DNA from: Commensalibacter intestini A911
GTDB lineage: Bacteria; Pseudomonadota; Alphaproteobacteria; Acetobacterales; Acetobacteraceae
Reading direction: 5' to 3'
Assembly: GCF_000231445.1 (NCBI RefSeq)
Contig: NZ_AGFR01000018.1
Location: 1-35,408, forward strand
DNA: 35,408 bases
The translations under genes were made by a program, and so were the position numbers. The notes below the pieces were generated by a model, which was given only the letters and a program-made list of their open reading frames with translations, searched no databases and was not told the DNA's origin. This document shows positions 30,784 to 35,408 of the stretch, one piece after another. Numbering within the stretch: position 1 is the stretch's first letter; every line of letters begins with the position of its first letter.

Positions 30784-31417
30784 TACAGAGGGATCAAATG
30801 AACCAGAGTTATATCATCACAATCTTTATGCTTATTTATATTGGCAGTGGCGTGGTGATCCTTACTTAAAGGTATTTGTTGATACTTACAATGAGTTGTC
30901 AGATCAATATTTAGACGAAATAAGGAATTTAAATCTTCCTAATTTCTATACAAAATCTGGATTGTGGTTGGATTATGTAGCAAAGAATATCTATGGTATC
31001 AGTCGTAAGCAGGTCCTTTATGCCCATAATTTAATATATCGGGGATTAAATACCGTAACTCCGAATGTTGTTGATCCAAATGCAGCAAGAATAATTAAAT
31101 ATTCTACAGCTCATACAATGAGTGACGAAGAGTTTAAAAAAGTAATCCAATGGAATTTTTATAAAGGTGATGGTTTCTGTTTTAGTATCCCATATTTAAA
31201 GAGGCGAATAATTCGCTTTTTAAACATTACTTGTCCGAATGTAATTGATATTAATGACATTTCTATTCAAGTCCACGATAAACAATTCAAAATCACTATT
31301 CTCAATGAATTAGCAAAATCGCCTTTTATGACATTATTACGTGATGTTATGGCGAACGGCCTTATTAATCTTCCTTTTATGTTTAATTTTGTTTTGGAGA
31401 ACGAAATAAATGGATAA
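30767..31417 (+). CDS. Baseplate protein in the gpI position (DUF2612-like)
   Basis: 216 residues. YLKVFVDTYNELSDQYLDEI near 43 followed by SGLWLDYVAKNIYGISR near 66 is the N-terminal helical part, and the C-terminal half (IRFLNITCPNVIDINDISIQV ... FMFNFVLENE) is beta-rich. It lies between J and the tail fibre gene, where gpI-like proteins connect baseplate and fibres. Ends with an 8-base overlap into the fibre gene. I do not have strict motif evidence for the family. Confidence 0.6.
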   Translation: MVNTVDTEGSNEPELYHHNLYAYLYWQWRGDPYLKVFVDTYNELSDQYLDEIRNLNLPNFYTKSGLWLDYVAKNIYGISRKQVLYAHNLIYRGLNTVTPNVVDPNAARIIKYSTAHTMSDEEFKKVIQWNFYKGDGFCFSIPYLKRRIIRFLNITCPNVIDINDISIQVHDKQFKITILNELAKSPFMTLLRDVMANGLINLPFMFNFVLENEING

Positions 31418-33332
31418 ATTTCTATTTGGAAATAATTTAAATACATTATTAAGCACGAATATTGATGAAAATGCGACGATTATTGCAGTTTCTACGGGAA
31501 CAGGCATTTTATTCCCAGACCCAGACAATAGTAAAAATGAGTATTTTACGATTACATTATCTGCTGATAGCAATGATGATAATACGGAAATTTGTTGGGT
31601 TACATCAAAAGATGAAGATCGTTTTACTGTTTTGCGAGGGCAAGAAGATACTGTCGCGAGAAAATGGAGCCAAGGTGCGATAATATCCAATCGTATTACG
31701 GCTGTAGCTTTAAATCAAATTAAAGATAAAGCTGATCAATCTTATGTTGATGATAAACTGGGGTCTATTGATTTTAATCCTTATTACGAAAAGGCTGGTG
31801 ATACTATAACAGGTGCGATGCACACAAATGGAAATTATTTGTGGGGCGGTAATGATAAAACATATTTAATGGGTCAAGATAATACGTGGTTTATTAAAAA
31901 CTCTGATAATGTTACTTTAATAACCTTTGACAACGGTAGTATTAACCTTTATGGGCAATATTCGTCATTTATTGGGGCGAAGGGACAATTTAATACAATA
32001 ACAAATAATGGTTCTGGTAAAGTTACGTTTGATACTTCTGTTTATTTTCCACAGTCATTTGTTGCTCAAAACTCATTTTCACTTAATTATAATGATTTAA
32101 AATTAATTTCAAATGCCGAAAAGGTGGATAGTGGTAGTTATAGAAATACCAATTCTATACTTTGGCAATTTGGAAAAGATACCAGTATGCAAGGGTGTAT
32201 ATACTTCCAAGAATATGCTGGAACTTCTAATAATCTAATATTTTATGCCTCTGGTGGTGGAAATTATTATAATTATACTTTTGATAATTTTGGAAAATTT
32301 TCATGTAAAAGTATTTTTGCTGAAACAGCTATAAGTTCAAAGACTATTACAGTTAATGAATCGACTGTGCAGGATGGTAATGTAACGATACAAAGTGATA
32401 ATACTACTGCTGATGGTAATGGTTTTATACATGGGAATGGTATTGAATTTAAACTCACAAAACGCGGTGTTGCGGGCTCTATTTATTTACAAGAGCACCC
32501 TGGTGAAGAAACGGCGTTAATTTTTCAAGCATCTGGTGGTGGCACAACAAAAAGTATGAGTTTTAATAATGCTGGGGAGCTTACGACTGATGCGGTGCAA
32601 ACGAATACAATAACTAATAATAATGGTGATAAAGTTACGTTTGATACTTCTGTTTATTTCCCACAGTCAGTAGTTACGGCTAGTAGTGTTCAAGTTAAAA
32701 ACAATGATTTGCTACTATCTTCTAATGCTGAGGCAGTTGCTGCGGGAGAATATAGAAATACAAGTAGTCTTAGATTCCAATTTGATAATGGTAGCAATAT
32801 GAATGCTGCTTTGTATTTTCAAGAACATGCTGCGACTTCTAATAATGTTATCTTAAATGTCACGGGTGGCGAAAACAAATACGATTATGCTTTTGATAAT
32901 CAAGGTAATATATCTGCAAAGTTTTTTAATGGAACGGCGTTGCAAGCAGATTATGCTGATTTAGCAGAGTATTATATTTCTGATCAAAAATATGATCCAG
33001 GAACGATTGTAAAAGTCGGGGGAATAAACGAGATCACAACCGCCTCAAAGGGCGGTTTTTTTATGGGAATTATTTCTACTAATCCAGGACTTAAAATAAA
33101 TGAAACCATTAAAAATCATCCACTTGCGTTGCTAGTAGCATTAGCAGGCCGGGTTCCCGTCAAAGTTATAGGGGCAATATCAAAAGGTGATCCTATAACT
33201 GTTTCAAATGTTGATGGGATAGCGATTAAAGCCAAACCGTCCGAAAATATTATTGGTTTTTCTTTGGAAGATAAAGTTGAAGAAGATATTTGCTTGGTAG
33301 AATGTGCAGTAAAATCAATAGGAGTTTGTTAA
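31410..33332 (+). CDS. Tail fibre protein with internal repeats and conserved C-terminal domain
   Basis: 640 residues. Residues 1-125 form the attachment part (TALNQIKDKADQSYVDDKL). Residues 194-505 contain three related blocks of about 105 residues; the first and third begin TNTITNN..KVTFDTSVYFPQS and share 38 of 39 bases at 32019-32057 and 32631-32669. Residues about 515-640 are the conserved C-terminal module (ADLAEYYISDQKYDPGTIV, IISTNPG, GRVPVKVIGAISKGDPI), known from fibres whose end aids trimer folding. The hairpin at 33038-33062 lies in this module. Binds the host surface. The overlap with the next gene is TAATG. Confidence 0.85.
   Translation: MDKFLFGNNLNTLLSTNIDENATIIAVSTGTGILFPDPDNSKNEYFTITLSADSNDDNTEICWVTSKDEDRFTVLRGQEDTVARKWSQGAIISNRITAVALNQIKDKADQSYVDDKLGSIDFNPYYEKAGDTITGAMHTNGNYLWGGNDKTYLMGQDNTWFIKNSDNVTLITFDNGSINLYGQYSSFIGAKGQFNTITNNGSGKVTFDTSVYFPQSFVAQNSFSLNYNDLKLISNAEKVDSGSYRNTNSILWQFGKDTSMQGCIYFQEYAGTSNNLIFYASGGGNYYNYTFDNFGKFSCKSIFAETAISSKTITVNESTVQDGNVTIQSDNTTADGNGFIHGNGIEFKLTKRGVAGSIYLQEHPGEETALIFQASGGGTTKSMSFNNAGELTTDAVQTNTITNNNGDKVTFDTSVYFPQSVVTASSVQVKNNDLLLSSNAEAVAAGEYRNTSSLRFQFDNGSNMNAALYFQEHAATSNNVILNVTGGENKYDYAFDNQGNISAKFFNGTALQADYADLAEYYISDQKYDPGTIVKVGGINEITTASKGGFFMGIISTNPGLKINETIKNHPLALLVALAGRVPVKVIGAISKGDPITVSNVDGIAIKAKPSENIIGFSLEDKVEEDICLVECAVKSIGVC
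33038..33062 (+). terminator. Terminator-like hairpin inside the fibre gene
   Basis: AACCGCC (33038-33044) and GGCGGTT (33051-33057) form a 7-bp stem with a 6-base loop and seven T in a row, inside the coding sequence for TASKGGFFMG. It has the shape of a working intrinsic terminator on the + strand. Confidence 0.55.
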
Positions 33333-34231
33333 TGGCTTTTGGTTATTTAAACAATTCTTTACTTTTATCTGGATTAATTAAGGCTTCTGATTATAACGAG
33401 ATCATTAAATTTTATAGTCAAATACCTGTTTTTCAATATCAAAACACAAAAAAAACAGGTGATTTAATTATGGCAAGTGATTGGCAAGAGTTATCAGATC
33501 ACGTCCAAGCACTGAGAAATCAAAATTATACTATTCCTTGGGTTCCTACTGGATTTGTTAAAGGTGGGCTAATTAAAGCCACAAGTTGGTCAAACGCCAT
33601 TTATCGAGAGGTTACTAATTCAGGAGATTATACATTTCAAGCCCCTAATGAAGCACGCTCAATACAATTAACTTGGCTGATGGCCGGTGGTGGTTCTGGT
33701 GGTGGTGGTGATGAAACAGGGTATGGTGCCAGTGGCGGTGGTGGCGGTTCCGGTGGCTATCAGCAGGATATTAGTTTTCCTTTATCGGGCGGTGAAACAA
33801 TCACAATTCATATTGGTAAAGGTGGCGTGCCTACTTCTAAATACGAAACACAAGGAGGAAACGGTGCTGACAGTTATATTTTAATAAATGATGAAGAGAA
33901 ATTGCGAGTGACAGGTGGTGTGGGTGGTCAAAATGCGCTTGCGATGAACTATTCTGGAACCAATCCGACAGGTGGATCAGGTGGTTCACCAAATGGTGTA
34001 TCGGGTGGGGATGGGGCAAAAGCCAATAATAACGATAAAATTGGTGGAGCAGGTGCAAATACACCATTAGGAATAGGCGGGCAACCAACTTGGGCGGATA
34101 CTGGGGAAAGTGCTACGGGATATGGCGCTGGAGGCGGTGGGGGTTGCACAATAGATCGAAAACAGTCTGTTGGCTATTGGGTTGGTGGGAGTGGTGCAGG
34201 AGGTTATGCACTGTTTAATCTAACAAATTAA
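33332..34231 (+). CDS. Glycine-rich tail adhesin-like protein
   Basis: 299 residues from the ATG at 33332 (TAATG overlap with the fibre stop, AGGAG site upstream); a longer frame upstream is a shadow. Residues 1-115 are ordinary and hold two similar segments (LLLSGLIKASDYNEI and GGLIKATSWSNAI). Residues 120-299 are dominated by glycine runs (GGGSGGGGDETGYGASGGGGG; GGAGANTPLGIGG), arranged like the polyglycine sandwich of T-even gp38-type adhesins. Adhesins of that kind set receptor choice at the fibre tip. Homology is not shown; the call is on composition and position. Confidence 0.6.
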   Translation: MAFGYLNNSLLLSGLIKASDYNEIIKFYSQIPVFQYQNTKKTGDLIMASDWQELSDHVQALRNQNYTIPWVPTGFVKGGLIKATSWSNAIYREVTNSGDYTFQAPNEARSIQLTWLMAGGGSGGGGDETGYGASGGGGGSGGYQQDISFPLSGGETITIHIGKGGVPTSKYETQGGNGADSYILINDEEKLRVTGGVGGQNALAMNYSGTNPTGGSGGSPNGVSGGDGAKANNNDKIGGAGANTPLGIGGQPTWADTGESATGYGAGGGGGCTIDRKQSVGYWVGGSGAGGYALFNLTN

Positions 34232-34260
34232 CAAATTATAATTATTTATAAGGTTTTAAA

Positions 34261-35058
34261 ATGGTATATATTCCAGAAGAAAAATTAAATTGCAGTTCTA
34301 ATACAGATGATAATACATCTACTGATGATACTACTACAAGTGATGACACAGTAACGCAAGAAAATAGAAGCCCTTTAGTATTACCGTCAGGTTGCTTATC
34401 ATCAACGGTTTTAAAATTAATCTGCAAGGGCATTCAAGAAAGAAAATATTATTCATTTGATCTAAGTAATCGAATGATTTCTGGGGATACGATTAGTAAA
34501 GTTGAAGTTTATCCAAACGATGACACAGTAACAGGAACCCAAGCAACTTATGATAAACAGACTTTTAAAGTTTTACTTTCCGGTGGTGAGGGTATTACCA
34601 ATGTTGGTATTTTATTTATTATTACCACATTATCAGGGGAAGTTTTAGAGTTTACTTGTGTTTTGCCTATAAGGCCAGCGGGGGTTTTGCAAGTTGGCTT
34701 AGATGCGAATTATGTGATGGGTGGGCAAGGCCCATCAGGTCATAATAATACGAAAATTGAAAGTATTTCGGTTTCTTCTTCTGGTTTTATTTTTCAGATG
34801 TCAGATGGTTCTACAATTAAAGCTGATACTGAAGGAATTTACATTCAAGAAGGTATTGTAACTGTTCCCGAAACTATTGGTGAATTACCAGATGATTTAT
34901 TGTTAAATGGTAACATCTATACAGTACCAGATACCTACTTAAATGGCACTAAACAACTTCCTACAGGGCTATCATTAAATTCAAATATTATTATGACTGA
35001 TGGTTCTGTATTCTTTCCAAAAACAATTAACAATAATGGCGTTCTTTGCGCTGCTTAA
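34261..35058 (+). CDS. Fibre-associated virion protein, unknown family
   Basis: 265 residues. Residues 8-35 are Asp/Thr/Ser-rich (STDDTTTSDDTVTQ), a disordered linker like the capsid tail in this phage. Residues 60-140 hold a small beta domain (ISKVEVYPNDDTVTGTQ, VGILFIITTLSGEVLEFTC) resembling a Big-like fold, and the end contains short repeats (PETIGELPDDLLLNGNIYTVP). It starts 30 bases after the adhesin behind an AAGGTTTTAAA leader. Likely part of the fibre network; no family recognised. Confidence 0.55.
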   Translation: MVYIPEEKLNCSSNTDDNTSTDDTTTSDDTVTQENRSPLVLPSGCLSSTVLKLICKGIQERKYYSFDLSNRMISGDTISKVEVYPNDDTVTGTQATYDKQTFKVLLSGGEGITNVGILFIITTLSGEVLEFTCVLPIRPAGVLQVGLDANYVMGGQGPSGHNNTKIESISVSSSGFIFQMSDGSTIKADTEGIYIQEGIVTVPETIGELPDDLLLNGNIYTVPDTYLNGTKQLPTGLSLNSNIIMTDGSVFFPKTINNNGVLCAA

Positions 35059-35079
35059 CAAATAAAGGATTTTAAAAAA

Positions 35080-35408
35080 ATGGCTGATATCCAAACAAAT
35101 GCACCTAAAGATTTAAACTTAACAGATTGTTATGTTAGTTCAGATGGGGGAAACACCAAAACACCTCTAATTGATATTAAAACTTCTGCTGATACTGCTA
35201 CAACTAAAGTTGCAGAATTAGAGCAAAAGATTACAGATAACAGCGATTCAAATATTGATACATCTAAATTCTTAACAACAGATAGTATTAATAAAGCTAA
35301 TGGTGTTGTTGGCACTAATGATAATAATGAAGTTTGGCTTCCTGTAAGTTTAGATACCCCTCAAAGTTGGGTAAGAAGTGGTAAAAACAAAGATGGGACA
35401 GTAGTTAG
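35080..35408 (+). CDS. Start of a further fibre-region protein (partial)
   Basis: The ATG at 35080 follows an AAAGGATTTTAA leader. 109 residues are visible before the window ends: MADIQTNAPKDLNLTDCYVSS, then a helical Ala/Thr/Lys stretch (SADTATTKVAELEQKITDN) likely to form a coiled coil. The order suggests another fibre or chaperone-like protein. The 3' end lies outside the window. Confidence 0.55.
   Translation, partial: MADIQTNAPKDLNLTDCYVSSDGGNTKTPLIDIKTSADTATTKVAELEQKITDNSDSNIDTSKFLTTDSINKANGVVGTNDNNEVWLPVSLDTPQSWVRSGKNKDGTVV

Noticed and set aside
33687-34149. Several frames on both strands inside the glycine-rich gene
   Set aside because: GGN-rich DNA leaves all frames open (poly-Val, poly-Pro/His); composition effect only.
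1-35408. CRISPR array, tRNA or insertion sequence
   Set aside because: No regularly spaced repeats, no cloverleaf-like sequence with a T-loop, and no transposase or terminal inverted repeats were seen on reading both strands.

Overview
The window is a contiguous stretch of a tailed-phage genome with a contractile tail, either a prophage or a free temperate phage. Almost everything reads on the + strand in the order replication, packaging, head, tail, baseplate, fibres. The DNA is AT-rich (by eye about one third G+C). A GapR/DUF2312 gene, a family almost confined to Alphaproteobacteria, points to a low-GC alphaproteobacterial host; a Commensalibacter-like acetic acid bacterium would fit, but that is inference. 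No integrase, CI-type repressor, holin, endolysin, tRNA, rRNA or CRISPR array is visible here.

Region 1 (1-6513) is one tightly coupled early operon joined by ATGA and TAATG overlaps. It holds the end of an unknown gene, GapR/DUF2312, a RuvC-like resolvase, two small unknowns, a lambda-O-like replication protein with a probable origin inside its gene (11-bp iterons followed by a purine/AT-rich stretch), a possible partner protein, a cytosine-5 methyltransferase whose gene is overprinted by a second reading frame, a KilA-N/KilAC antirepressor, SSB and unknowns.

Region 2 (6511-8600) is a switch region with inverted repeats, terminators, promoter-like elements, the small terminase, a tiny membrane protein and an RpoH-like sigma factor lying between the small and large terminase genes. 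This sigma factor is a good candidate for a late-gene activator.

Region 3 (8601-24793) is the structural operon: TerL, portal, head morphogenesis protein, a Nudix + maturation protease + scaffold-like fusion, a possible decoration protein, major capsid, connector/neck proteins, sheath, tube, a tail-assembly chaperone pair with a T9 slippery site for -1 frameshifting, a tape measure with a lysozyme-like domain, a further baseplate-type protein, baseplate plug and baseplate hub.

Region 4 (24800-28370) is a cargo block inserted between the baseplate hub and spike genes and punctuated by near-identical terminators. It carries a secreted Sel1-repeat protein, a minus-strand zinc-ribbon membrane protein, a two-gene unit of a DUF4747-like cytosolic protein plus a four-helix membrane protein (same layout as lambda RexAB, so a candidate exclusion or defence system), a 51-residue basic protein, and a DUF6414-like gene broken by frameshift and internal loss.

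Region 5 (28384-35408) resumes the virion: spike (V), gp25-like wedge (W), baseplate J, a protein in the gpI position, a long repeat-containing tail fibre, a glycine-rich adhesin-like protein, another fibre-associated protein and the start of one more. The most notable points are the DUF4747/membrane pair, the overprinted methyltransferase, the phage sigma factor, the Nudix-protease fusion, the origin inside the O-like gene and the frameshift site.
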